Below are positions 1-11,100 of a DNA stretch of 49,804 bases, in pieces; positions within the stretch are counted from its first letter, which is position 1, and each line of letters opens with the position of its first letter. Source of the DNA: a virus. Made by a program: the position numbers and the translations under genes. The DNA is taken from positions 1 through 49,804 of IMG/VR virus record IMGVR_UViG_3300035070_003001. The stretch is one strand, 5' to 3'. The notes beneath the pieces were generated by a model that saw nothing but the letters and a program-made list of their open reading frames with translations, ran no database searches and was not told where the DNA came from.

Positions 1-1527
1 CTCTATAACTTGGCCATGGCCATGGCATTTAGATTAACGCCTGAGGATGAAAAAGATTCTTTCTTCAATGGACAACTCGAGACTGGAATTACTGGAACGA
101 AAGTCCGATTCGCTTCCATTAAGAAACTTAAGTTTTTCCAATCGATATATTTTATCAAGCTTTTTGAAAAAGAATCAATCCTCATCATGTCTGAATTGAT
201 AAAAGACGAATTAAGCAGAATGTCTCAATTGGTAGTCGATGGCCCAACTGACAAACCTTACTATTTTGACCTTTACAAGTCATTCTTTGGGATGAAATCT
301 TTCTTCGGAGATCGATCTAGTTCTCGAGTAGGTTTGAGCTCATATTATTTGGACAAACAAATAGGTGATTCGAACCCAGGTACCATACCGACGGTCATGA
401 GCAACAATCTCACCACACCAGTTTCACCATCAGATAAGCCTCAATTTATTGTAGAAAGTTATGTTAGGCTAGTGGAAAAGAACTTTGATGTTCCAAATCC
501 ATTTACCAATAGAGAAGCTAAATATAGAGGAGTGGTTTCTTTGGGCGACATGTCAAAATTTGTCGATGAAAATCTGGATTTTCTAGAAGAAAAATACCTG
601 TCAGACTTTTTTGGAGATTTATCTTTCTCATATGAAGGATCTTTCTCATCTTTGATGAAGAAGGGTTTTTCAAGTCAACAGAACATAAATCGCTTGATAG
701 AGCTGAATAAAGACTTGCCGAAGACACAAATAATATCAGCATATTCTTCACACGTAGGCTTGAGGCCTTATGAAGATTTTAGCGTACTATATGATGAGAC
801 ATTTTTACTAGATGGAGAAACTCCAGATCCAAAGTCAACCATAGGATCCACAGGTGTCAAATATGGGATGAGAGTGTCCCTTGTGTTCCCAAAAAATACA
901 TTTACACCTAGTGAATTATTGTCTATGAAAAACTCTATGTCTGAAATTTCAAGACAGGAAAAGTCATATATCTTTGAAGACGGTGGTTTCGTGATGCCAC
1001 TAGCCTCTTCCGAGATAGACGTTGTTGACTGTAAGTTTGAAGATTTTCATCCTATCGATGGTATTGAAACGTATGACTTGGAATGTTTAATAAATAAGAT
1101 GGTCGCAAAGCCCGAGTTTACTATGATGTTTGATAAGATTTTAAACTTTAGACAATCTTCTTCAATGTTATCAATTTATTGTATGGAAACATTACCGGCA
1201 TCTATTGGTAGGGATGAGAGCGAGAGAAATAATATAAACGGTGACCCAGATGTTGAAGATTGGGACAGAACAATTAATAAATTTGGCAAAAACTTTTTAA
1301 GAAGAGAGTTTAAGTCCCTGTATCTTTCAAATACAGAAGATGGCATGTCAAACGATGATGATGATGACGAACGAAGTTTAGCAAATTTAATAAAACTAAA
1401 TAATCCATTTGACTTCCTCACACTCCCATCAGTCCGCTTGCCGTGGTGGTTAAAGAGAAGAGCGAGGACAAAAGTTTATGATGCTAACGGTCAAGAATGT
1501 GCATCTCCTGAAAAAGATTTGCAATAA
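1..1527 (+). CDS. Virion structural protein, unknown, 5' partial
   Basis: The reading frame is open to the left edge of the window. In-frame TTG (10) and ATG (16, 22) codons lie in a short GCCATG repeat, but no ribosome binding site is visible before them, so the gene most likely begins upstream. At least 505 residues are present. I do not recognise a domain. The sequence has an acidic Asp-rich stretch near residue 453 and a basic patch (WWLKRRAR) about 20 residues from the end. It sits 29 bases before a gp25-type wedge gene, whose own Shine-Dalgarno is good, so a baseplate or tail role is inferred from position only. Confidence 0.6.
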   Translation, partial: LYNLAMAMAFRLTPEDEKDSFFNGQLETGITGTKVRFASIKKLKFFQSIYFIKLFEKESILIMSELIKDELSRMSQLVVDGPTDKPYYFDLYKSFFGMKSFFGDRSSSRVGLSSYYLDKQIGDSNPGTIPTVMSNNLTTPVSPSDKPQFIVESYVRLVEKNFDVPNPFTNREAKYRGVVSLGDMSKFVDENLDFLEEKYLSDFFGDLSFSYEGSFSSLMKKGFSSQQNINRLIELNKDLPKTQIISAYSSHVGLRPYEDFSVLYDETFLLDGETPDPKSTIGSTGVKYGMRVSLVFPKNTFTPSELLSMKNSMSEISRQEKSYIFEDGGFVMPLASSEIDVVDCKFEDFHPIDGIETYDLECLINKMVAKPEFTMMFDKILNFRQSSSMLSIYCMETLPASIGRDESERNNINGDPDVEDWDRTINKFGKNFLRREFKSLYLSNTEDGMSNDDDDDERSLANLIKLNNPFDFLTLPSVRLPWWLKRRARTKVYDANGQECASPEKDLQ

Positions 1528-1556
1528 TTACTAATTATTCGTAAAGGAGAGAACTT

Positions 1557-1955
1557 ATGCCACTCTATGGACCCAAATGGCCACTCAAATCTGGAAACAA
1601 AGACACGTTCGAGATCTATGATGATGTTAAGGATCAAATAAGCTTTTATTTAAAAAACTTGATCCTTACATCTCCTGGTGAGAACATTAGCGATCCCAAT
1701 TATGGCGTAGGAATACGAAGTTTTCTTTTTGAACAGAATACGCCATCTGCAAGATCTAGGATGTCTTCGCGGATTGCAACTCAAATTTCAATATATATGC
1801 CTTTTGTTTCTATAGAAAATATTGAAATCACATCAGATTCTCAAGAATTAGACAACCAACTGATGGTTAAAATCATATACGGGATACCAGGCAATGTAAT
1901 TCAACAAGTCTTTGAATTGGATCTAAGCCCAGACACAACAATAGGATTCTACTAA
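1557..1955 (+). CDS. 25: Baseplate wedge subunit, gp25/GPW family
   Basis: A 132-residue protein matching the GPW/gp25 lysozyme-like baseplate wedge family in length and pattern. It has an N-terminal beta region, then a helix followed by LTSPGENISDPNYGVGIRSF, which is the family's conserved turn (LT..GE....P.YG.G...FLFE). In T4, gp25 joins wedge proteins to the tail sheath and helps start sheath assembly. A strong Shine-Dalgarno (AAAGGAGAG) precedes the ATG. The stop overlaps the start of the gp6-like gene by one base, giving the gp25-gp6 order usual in contractile-tailed phages and suggesting translational coupling. Confidence 0.9.
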   Translation: MPLYGPKWPLKSGNKDTFEIYDDVKDQISFYLKNLILTSPGENISDPNYGVGIRSFLFEQNTPSARSRMSSRIATQISIYMPFVSIENIEITSDSQELDNQLMVKIIYGIPGNVIQQVFELDLSPDTTIGFY

Positions 1956-3748
1956 TGTCAAACAAGAAAATTTTAGTTAATTATACAAATAGAGATTTTA
2001 ACTCAATCAAGGATGATTTAGAAAAACATGCTCGCCTATATTACCCAGACACGTATAAAGATTTCTCAGAAAATTCTTTTGGCTCTTATGTGCTCGATAC
2101 TGTATCTCACGTAGGAGATATGCTCTCTTTCTATATAGACTACAAGGTCAACGAATCTTTTTTGGAAACAGCGGTAGAGTACGAAAATGTGCGACGAATG
2201 GCTAAGAACAATGGTTATAAGTTTTCCGGAAGACCTGCTGCATATGGTATAGCAACGTTTTACATAATGGTTCCAGCTATATCTTCAGGTCTCGGACCAG
2301 ATAGGTCTCTTTTGCCAATTTTAAAATCTGGAACTGAAACTAGGTCAACAGGCGGAACAACTTTTGTCCTTACTGAAGATGTGGACTTTAGTAATCCAAA
2401 AAATGAAATAGTTGCATCAAGGTTTGATCCAACAACAGGGAAGCCTTCGAAGTATGCAATTAGAGCACAGGGTCAGGTTAGGTCGACAGTTCTGTTTAGA
2501 ACCTTATTGGATGTTGGAGATTTTACTAGGTTCAACAAGATAAGAGTTGGCCCATCATCAATTGCAGAAATTAAATCCGTAACAGATAGTGAGGGCCACG
2601 AGTATTATCAAGTGGATCACTTGTCGCAAGATGTAATATACATAAACACTACAAATCCAAATGCTATCACAGATGGTGTTCCACAGATAATTAAGCCCAA
2701 GATTGTCCCTAGGAGATTTGTTTTGGAGCAAGACGAAACAGGGACATATTTGCAATTTGGATATGGTACTGACGAGGAAATCAACACAACAGACATCGCA
2801 GAGCCTTCCCAAGTAGCACTTAAGATGTCTGGAAAGCCGTACATCACTGACGCTGCATTTGACCCAACAAAGCTTTTGGATTCAAATACTTTGGGAGTTG
2901 CACCTTCTAACACAACTTTGGCAGTCTTGTTTTATCAGAATGATTCAGACTCTGTAAACGTCGCACAAGGTAATTTAAATCAAGTATTGTTATCTTCGAT
3001 GACTTTTCCAAACTCTAGTGGGTTAAGTAGTGCGGGAGAGTCGTCGGTAAGATCTTCTCTGGAAGTATCCAATGACACTGCGATCGTCGGAAACACATCT
3101 CTACCAACCTCGGAAGAGATCAGATATCGATCTTATGCTGCAAATGCCGCTCAACAACGCTCGGTTACTCGAAATGACTATGAAGCCTATATCCACATGA
3201 TGCCCGCCAACTTTGGATCAGTAAAGAGAGCATCTGTAATAAATGACCCTTCTTCTTCAAATCGTAGATTATCTGTGTATGTAATATCGGAAGATGCATC
3301 TGGAAATCTAGTGAAATCAAATATGACTATTAAGGAAAATGTTAAAGTTTGGCTAAATAAAAACAAAATGTTGAATGACAATATTGATGTGTATGATGCG
3401 CGTATTTTAAATATAGGTTTTGACTATGAAATTATTGTGCATCCATCCATGGACAAAACAGAGGTTCTGAATTCGATCAATAGATCGCTAAAGAGAGAAA
3501 TGTTTAATAAAATGTATATCGGAGAACCTTTCTATATTACAAATGTTTATAACATAATAAACAAAGTCGATGGTGTGGTCGATACAACTAAGGTGACGCC
3601 CGTTCTTAAAACATCGATAGGTTACAGCTCTGCAGCTGTTTCGATCGAAGAAATGAAATCTGCAGACGGAACCTACATACAGGCTCCAAGAAATGTAATC
3701 TTTGAAATAAAAGACTTTGATAAAGACATAAGAGGTACAGCGGTATGA
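1955..3748 (+). CDS. 6: Baseplate wedge subunit, gp6/baseplate J-like
   Basis: 597 residues, close to T4 gp6 in size and in gene order after gp25. The N-terminus (NYTNRDFNSIKDDLEKHARLY) and the region to about residue 95, with VSHVGDMLSFYIDYKVNESF, are the conserved opening of gp6/J-type wedge proteins. The C-terminal half (residues about 385-560) with NRDYEAY-like and GSVKRASVI segments is the wedge core domain. gp6 dimers form the inter-wedge ring that holds the baseplate together and opens when the sheath contracts. The gene starts in a TAATG overlap with gp25 and overlaps the next gene by four bases. Confidence 0.88.
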   Translation: MSNKKILVNYTNRDFNSIKDDLEKHARLYYPDTYKDFSENSFGSYVLDTVSHVGDMLSFYIDYKVNESFLETAVEYENVRRMAKNNGYKFSGRPAAYGIATFYIMVPAISSGLGPDRSLLPILKSGTETRSTGGTTFVLTEDVDFSNPKNEIVASRFDPTTGKPSKYAIRAQGQVRSTVLFRTLLDVGDFTRFNKIRVGPSSIAEIKSVTDSEGHEYYQVDHLSQDVIYINTTNPNAITDGVPQIIKPKIVPRRFVLEQDETGTYLQFGYGTDEEINTTDIAEPSQVALKMSGKPYITDAAFDPTKLLDSNTLGVAPSNTTLAVLFYQNDSDSVNVAQGNLNQVLLSSMTFPNSSGLSSAGESSVRSSLEVSNDTAIVGNTSLPTSEEIRYRSYAANAAQQRSVTRNDYEAYIHMMPANFGSVKRASVINDPSSSNRRLSVYVISEDASGNLVKSNMTIKENVKVWLNKNKMLNDNIDVYDARILNIGFDYEIIVHPSMDKTEVLNSINRSLKREMFNKMYIGEPFYITNVYNIINKVDGVVDTTKVTPVLKTSIGYSSAAVSIEEMKSADGTYIQAPRNVIFEIKDFDKDIRGTAV

Positions 3749-5148
3749 TTAGAAGATATTATGCAACAAAAGACAATACGATAACGAATGCTTTTAAGGA
3801 AAATCTTCAACAACGAGGAACTGGTTCGAACATGGGCGCCTCAGATATCTTAGAGACGTTTACAATTTACGGACAAGCTTCATCAGCTTCGGTAGAGACA
3901 ACAAGATTTTTGATACAGTTTGACACTGACGAATTGCTAGCAGACAGAGCCGCTGAAAAAGTTCCCACTAGTGGATCTGTATCTTGGTATTTAAAGATGT
4001 TTAACGCTCCGCATTCTCAAACTACACCATCAAATTTCGATCTTACCATCTCAGCAGTTTCTCAATCTTGGGAAGAGGGATATGGAATGGACATGGATTT
4101 TTACGAAAATGAGACTAGAGATGGAATTGGATCAAATTGGATTAATAGAGCTTCAGCCTCAGCATGGGATACTCAAGGTGGAGATTATCATGCTTCCCCA
4201 ACATTTAGTCAAACATTTCAAACTGGATTGGAAGATTTAGAAATTGACGTATCCACACTTGTTGAGGAGTGGCTTAAATCAGAAAAAGATAACGATGGGT
4301 TTGGGGTAAAATTTTCTGATGCATTAGAAAGCGAAGCTCGCTCATTCTTTAGAAAGAAATTTTTTGGTAGAGATTCTGAATTCTTTTTCCAGAGACCAGT
4401 TTTGGAGGCGAGATGGGATAGCTCTAGGAAGGACGATAGAGGGTCCTTCTACGCTTCTAGCTCTTTGGCACCTGCATTGGATAACTTGAACTCTTTATAT
4501 CTCTACAACAGCATTAGAGGACGCCTCAGGGACATACCCACGCTTGGTAGTAATGACATTTACGTAGATCTGTATGATAGTGTAGGAGGCTCTCTCCTGA
4601 CAGGCTCATTTACAGCATCAGCAGAAATAACTGGTGTTTACAAGTGCGATGTTCAAATTGAGACTACAGCATCAACAGTTTATGATGTCTGGTTCAGTGG
4701 ATCTACACAGTATCACACCGGAACAATTTCAGTAAAAAGTTTTGCTAGCGCTGACTATAACGCAGATAATGATTATGTAATTTCAATGCCTAGGCTAAAA
4801 AGTGAATACAGGAAAAATCAAACCCACAGACTTAGCTTGTATGTTCGTCAAAAAAATTGGTCTCCAAATATTTACACCAAAGCAGTCCAGTCTGGTATAC
4901 CATCTTTGTTGATAGAGAGTGCTTCTTATCAAATAAAAAGAGATGTGGACAACTATATTGTAGTTCCTTATGGAACAGGGTCTACGATGCACACTGGACT
5001 ATCTTACGATGTATCTGGAAACTATTTTAACCTAGATACAACTTATCTAGAAACAGGATATCTATATGAGATACAGTATAGTTTTTATGATGAAGATAAT
5101 GGTTGGCAAAATCAAGAAAGTCGATTTAAATTTAGAGTGGTGGATTAA
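3745..5148 (+). CDS. Baseplate/tail structural protein, DNRLRE-like N-terminal half
   Basis: A 467-residue protein translated in an ATGA overlap with gp6. The first 230 residues have the pattern of DNRLRE-type beta domains (TRFLIQFDTDEL, then SVSWYLKMFNA, then SVSQSWEEGYGMD and a VEEWL segment), a fold seen in surface and phage structural proteins. The rest is beta-rich, with repeated GS(T/F)TAS and VYDVWFSGS segments, and ends in a domain with SYDVSGNYFNLDT. No catalytic motif is visible. Its place between gp6 and the giant LamG protein suggests a peripheral baseplate component or fibre attachment protein. Similarity to DNRLRE is judged by eye and is moderate. Confidence 0.6.
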   Translation: MIRRYYATKDNTITNAFKENLQQRGTGSNMGASDILETFTIYGQASSASVETTRFLIQFDTDELLADRAAEKVPTSGSVSWYLKMFNAPHSQTTPSNFDLTISAVSQSWEEGYGMDMDFYENETRDGIGSNWINRASASAWDTQGGDYHASPTFSQTFQTGLEDLEIDVSTLVEEWLKSEKDNDGFGVKFSDALESEARSFFRKKFFGRDSEFFFQRPVLEARWDSSRKDDRGSFYASSSLAPALDNLNSLYLYNSIRGRLRDIPTLGSNDIYVDLYDSVGGSLLTGSFTASAEITGVYKCDVQIETTASTVYDVWFSGSTQYHTGTISVKSFASADYNADNDYVISMPRLKSEYRKNQTHRLSLYVRQKNWSPNIYTKAVQSGIPSLLIESASYQIKRDVDNYIVVPYGTGSTMHTGLSYDVSGNYFNLDTTYLETGYLYEIQYSFYDEDNGWQNQESRFKFRVVD

Positions 5149-8100
5149 TGAGTATTAAAGATTTATTTAACAATACTGGGTCTCCAAAGATCCAGAAATC
5201 TGTAACTTCGGACGAACTAGTAGAGACGGTTGAATCCTCTGATTACATCGAAGCGAAGAAGACAGAGCACCAACAGTTTGTTCCTCCGATTGACTTTTCT
5301 GATCCTTCTAACTTTGCAAAGTTTGGATCTGCTGAATTGTATTATGAAAAGTCATTTGAAAGAATACACAATTATTATCCATACGATGGAACATTGTCTG
5401 AGAAGATTGAGTTCGAGAACTCCTCATCTTATTTGGACAAATATGTCTTTGACAATCTTTATCCCCGCACCAACGGCTATGTCAATTTTGACGGAAACCA
5501 GAAAATAGAAATCTTTGGCGGACCACATACTGCCTCAGTTGGGATGGAAGGAAAGCCTTTGGAGGACACTTTCGATTCATCTATGGTTTATGATGCAGAG
5601 AAGCGTAGGGATGTTTCCTTCGAGTACAAAGCAGATTATGGTTGTACTATAGAATTTTGGCTTAAAAAAACAGAACCAACCGTCACCACAAGAAATCGTA
5701 TTGTTGACATGACAAACGGAGATGGTGGAACAACCTTTCAGCTAGACTACTTGAAGAACGGAGCAGACAATTTAATACAACTTCACATACAAAGCGGTTC
5801 GACCACAACATCCCGAACAGAAATTATGACAGATGCGGTAGATGGTGATTGGCATCATTATGCTTTTTCGATTTACAACGAGAACAATCAAACGAATGTA
5901 TCCAGCTTTAAAGACGGTCACTTCATAAGCACCTCTGGTGTTGTGCTCGGTGGCTCTCCAAAAGAAATATTAGACATTACTGCTGTCAGTAGTGGGATGC
6001 AAATGGCTATTGGAAGCACGATAGGCGGCGGAGTTGGATTATCTGGATCGATGGATGAATTTCGCTTCTGGAAAGTCAAAAGAACACCAGAGCAGATATA
6101 TAACACATGGTTCACACAGGTCGGTGGAGGAACAAACAAGAATGATGCAAATCTCGACTTAGGTCTATATCTTAAATTTAACGAAGGTATCTCTGGTAAC
6201 GATAGTTTGGATTCTTTAGTTCTTGACTACTCCGGCAGGATAAGTAATGGTGTTGTGGATGGATATGTTTCTTCCTTCAGGAGCACAGGTTCAGCCATCA
6301 CAGAGGCTTTAGGGCAACCAGAGTTTTTAGATCCCATAATCTATTCTTCACACCCAGATGTCGTATCTAAAAAAGCAGAATATAAAACATCTGGATCCTT
6401 AGCAGATATCGAAAGTACTTCGCAAATCATATCTTATTTCCCGGGATGGATGCAAGAGGAAGATGAATTGCAAGGAAAGCAGCTAAAGTATTTATCTCAA
6501 GTGATTGGATCGTACTTTGATACATTATGGCATCAAATCAATTTTATAGACAAAATTCACGACAATCATTACATAAGTGGTTCGAACACCGCTTTACCGT
6601 TTTCGAAAAAACTATTACAAGATAAAGGCTTCGTTATACCAGATATGTTCATAGACGCATCAATAACTGAAAATTTATTGAATAGAGATGACAACGAAGT
6701 TTATGAAAAAGAAATAAATGAAGTACGCAATACAATTTATCACAATCTATACAACAACTTAGAGACAATATATAAATCTAAAGGAACAGAGAAATCATTT
6801 AGAAACTTTTTTAGATCAATTGGTATTGGTCAAGACTTAGTTAAGCTCAACATGTATGCGGACGACTCAACATTCGTAATAAGAGATAACTATCAATACA
6901 AGTCTTTAGAGAAGAATTTTGTTAACTTCAACAGAGAAGGTCATTTCGATGCAACCCTCTTCCAGTCTTCCAGCAATGGAGATTATTATATCCCCGGAGA
7001 CAAAGACTATTTGGGTTCTTTTACTTTTGAAACAGAGATTATTCTACCCAAAAAGCAGAGGAAAAATGAAATTGGATATTTTTCATTCCCAGATTTGACT
7101 TCATCGATAGGAGGTTTTCACTCAACAGGTTCAGCATTTGATTATCCAACATCTAATGACTTGGGGATGTCCCTATATGTATTGAAAAATGAAGAGGAAA
7201 AGAACCTCAATGATGATGAGAGTCAAACAGTTCGTTTTATGGTCACTGGAGCATTTGGGGAACTAACCTCTTCGGAGATATCTTATCAATATGATAACAA
7301 TAAGTGGAATCTTGCATTGAGAATGAGACACTCTACTTATCCATATGGAAACATAACTGGATCTATTGAAGACGATTTTACGATTGACTTTTACGGTGTT
7401 GAATCTGATGGAGACGTAAAGAGAAATTATTTTTATGTCAGCGCCTCAAACATCACAGCAGACTATTTCAGATCAGACAAGATTTTTTACGCAGGAGCTG
7501 AGCGGGTAAACTATTCAGGTTCAATTGAATACAATACGGACATGAGACTAGGTTCGGTACGCTATTGGCATAGTTATTTATCTAACGAAGCAATTGATCA
7601 GCACTCGTATGACCCAGAAACATTTGGATCAAATAATCCAGAGCAGAGCGATTTGGTCGACACGTATCCAGTAGAGATACCTAGAGAAAAAACCCTTGCC
7701 CTCCATTGGGGATTTGACACACTAACTGGTTCTGATAGTTCAGGAGAATTTCTAGTACCAGATTTATCATCTGGATCAAACAGTCCAACTCTCTATGGTT
7801 CTTTGGCCGCCACTCTCGGACAAATAAATGAGGCCAAAGGTATAGAGTTCAACACATCTGATACAAAAGCAATAGATAAAGATTACTTGCACGTTGCGAG
7901 GAAACGCTTGTTAGACAATCTTATGTCTTCTGACCTTACAACCATTAAGTCAGACGAGACCGAACAGTTTTTCGTTGATGAAGATGTTTCTGACAACTTC
8001 TATTCGTTTGAGAAGTCTATGTATGCAACAATTTCCGATGAAATGATGAACTTGTTTTCAACAGCTATTGATCTAAATAATCTTATTGGTCAACCTAATC

Positions 8101-11100
8101 AAAGATATCACCATGATTACAATATGATGAGCTTCTTGAGAGATAGATTTTATGACGATGTGGAGAATGAACCAGATTTTGAAAAGTTCACATCTTTTTA
8201 TAAATGGATCGACGATTCGATCTCCATTGCGCTACAGCAATTGATACCTGCATCTGCAAGGTTTTCGGAAAAAATCAACAATGTTGTCGAAAGCCATGTC
8301 TTAGAAAGAAACAAATATACACACCAACTTCCAATTCTAACAACATTCGAATCCACAGAGGGTTCAATTAAAGGTATTTCAGAAATGAAGTATGATTGGA
8401 AACACGGCCATGCCCCAACTTATCCAGAAGAAGAGCAGCACAATGTTCTCTGGCAAACAGAAAGAAAGGAGAAAGATGGTCTTCGTGAAACATTACGTCA
8501 GAGCCGCAACAATCACTCTCTACAGTCTTCTGGGCTTGTGAGAAGGGAGATAGATGGCTCAACTAGAATAAGTGACACATACGCCGTTAGACGCTTTGCA
8601 AAGACTTATGATGTTTCTTTAGTAACACAACCAACAATACATGGTGGAACGAATTTCTCGAGAAACAAGAATGTATTTCTATTTCGAGATAACATTGCGC
8701 TAGGCGGTGAAGAAAATGGAGCCGCAGAGCCAATGAACATTATAACGGCTGGACTGGAAGAGGGTCTTGGTGTCGTCGATCAAGTTAGAAATGAAGATAA
8801 TTTACCTAGAAAGAAAAAGGTTGAGTTATCTGTACACGTCAAAAAGAGAAATAACGAAGAATACGGAAAGTTTATAAAGTCCAATTACATCCTTCCAATG
8901 AATGTGATGTCTGGAACAGTGCATACTGGTTACAACAAGACCGTAAAAGAATTGTTCACATCAGAATATATCTTTTCCAACCTCCATCATGACATAACTA
9001 GTTTGACAAACGATACGCCTATTCAAGGACCTTTCACGGAAGCGCACGTCGGCGGACTACAATATAGACATGTTGACATTAATAAATACGATATATCAAA
9101 ATCAAATACAGTAACGGTGTCCACGCTCACAACTCCTCCAACAGGAACAATCGAGTTTGACATCTCTGTGTTGGAAACAAAATATAACGAAGGAACAGGG
9201 TCATGGGTTAGAGTTAGAGATGCAGATGGATCTCGTGAAACATTTAACTATGCACCATTCTACGACTTTGTTGATGGCGAATGGTCCACTATGGATCAGT
9301 TATCTTATTTGATATCTCACAAATTAGATGTCCAAACAAATCAACAGACACCATCTATATTGGAATTAACTCAGAGTACATCAGGATCCTTCTATAATGA
9401 AACGATCACTACTGATAGTAACAATTTTATTACTGCATCTGGATTTGCAGGTGGTTTGGCACCTTCAGACGTTACTGTCAATAGATATATTGATGTGCAA
9501 GGTGAGAGACCGGAAGGTTGGGCCCTTCTTTTCAAACAACACATCAAAGAAAGTGACACAGATGGAGCTTTTGGTTTTGTTGGTGCCGACTATGGTACTC
9601 CATATCCATATCCACACTATCCTTTAGCCACTAGATATCGAGATGAGCATACAAAGAGGCCGATAAACGTTAGAAATATTAAAACCAACTCTGGATCACA
9701 AAAGGTTGGTAACTACAAGAATGAGGTCGAACTGTTTTCTGTAGCTTCTGAGTATCAAAAATCTTGGGCGAAAAGAGCATATGATGATCCTAACGTTGAT
9801 ATTCTACCACAGTCATTAACGGCATCGCTACCAGAAACTACACACTATCAGACCCTTGTTACAAGATATCCTTCTGAAGTTGGGAATATTTTCGGAACAA
9901 TTGTTAACAACAGGCAGGTAACCGGTATAGATCAGCCACCATCTTTTGCTTTGAATGTGGCAGAAATATTGTCACTACCAGAGAGCGAGCTAGCAACCAC
10001 TACTGCAACTGGATACTCAGCAACTGGAGATAAATCTTTTTCATTTTGGATAAATCTAAATGCTGATGCCGGCTCTACTGCTCAGTATGTTTTTTCGTCT
10101 ACATCAAACTCCAATACAGACTCAATTAGAATATGGTTTCAGAATGATCAAATAAACTTCTCCACATCTACCGGAGCAGGAGTTAAGACGTTTAAGTGGA
10201 ACGTAACAACTAGTGATTTTGTTTCCACATGGAAACATGTCGCTATCGTTTGGGACGGAGACCAAAGCAATGACCCTAATTTATATATCGATAACGTAGA
10301 TGAGGGCGGGCCCGATAGTACAGCCGGATCCGCCGGTGGAACGACAATTGTTGCAATGGAAAAGCTATACCTATTTGATTATAGGAGCAACAATGCCAAC
10401 CATGAGCTCCAAGGTTCTTTACAGAACTTTGCCATCTATAGTGTATCCTTCGGTGACGTGTTCGTTGCGAATGTTTATAATTCTGGAATTACACGAGATA
10501 CACCCAATTCTACAGCTAATCTGTTGGATTTCTGGTATTTAGGAAACGACATGACTGGGATATCTCTTGCTGACGAAATCATAAATGGCCAAATTGTCTC
10601 ATCAAGCTATGGAAACCTTAATCACCTAACTTCATCTGGTGGAGTTACTGTGGTAACTGGTAACCCTACTCCAACAAGAGGCGGATCTTCACCAATATCT
10701 CCTGATTTTTACAACATCATATTATCTCCAACAAATGAATCCGGAAAATCGTCTGAAAGAAACATAAACACGCGCTTCTCCGCTCCTGGTGGAGTTGAGG
10801 TTCAAACGCTAAGCTATTTAGATGCCTATTCTCAAACATATTCGGTACACAATGCCATGCCATTCCGTAACCTGTCCGTATTGGGCTCTGGAAGCGGTGA
10901 AGATGGTACCATAAGGGTAGAAGACCATCTCGGACTTAGGCGAGGCCTGAAGACCCTTAGAGCGCTTCATATGGGACAATTTGGAATTGATCCTGACTAC
11001 GGCGTAATTACTTCTGCTGGCTATCCGTCTAGCGCCTCTTTTGGAAAGCAACATCGTAATACAAGCAATAGAATGGAATGGAGTGGAAGTTCTGATGTAG

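Noticed and set aside
10-1527. TTG or ATG start of the first gene inside the window
   Set aside because: The frame stays open to base 1 and no ribosome binding site precedes the TTG at 10 or the ATGs at 16 and 22, so the gene was treated as 5' partial.
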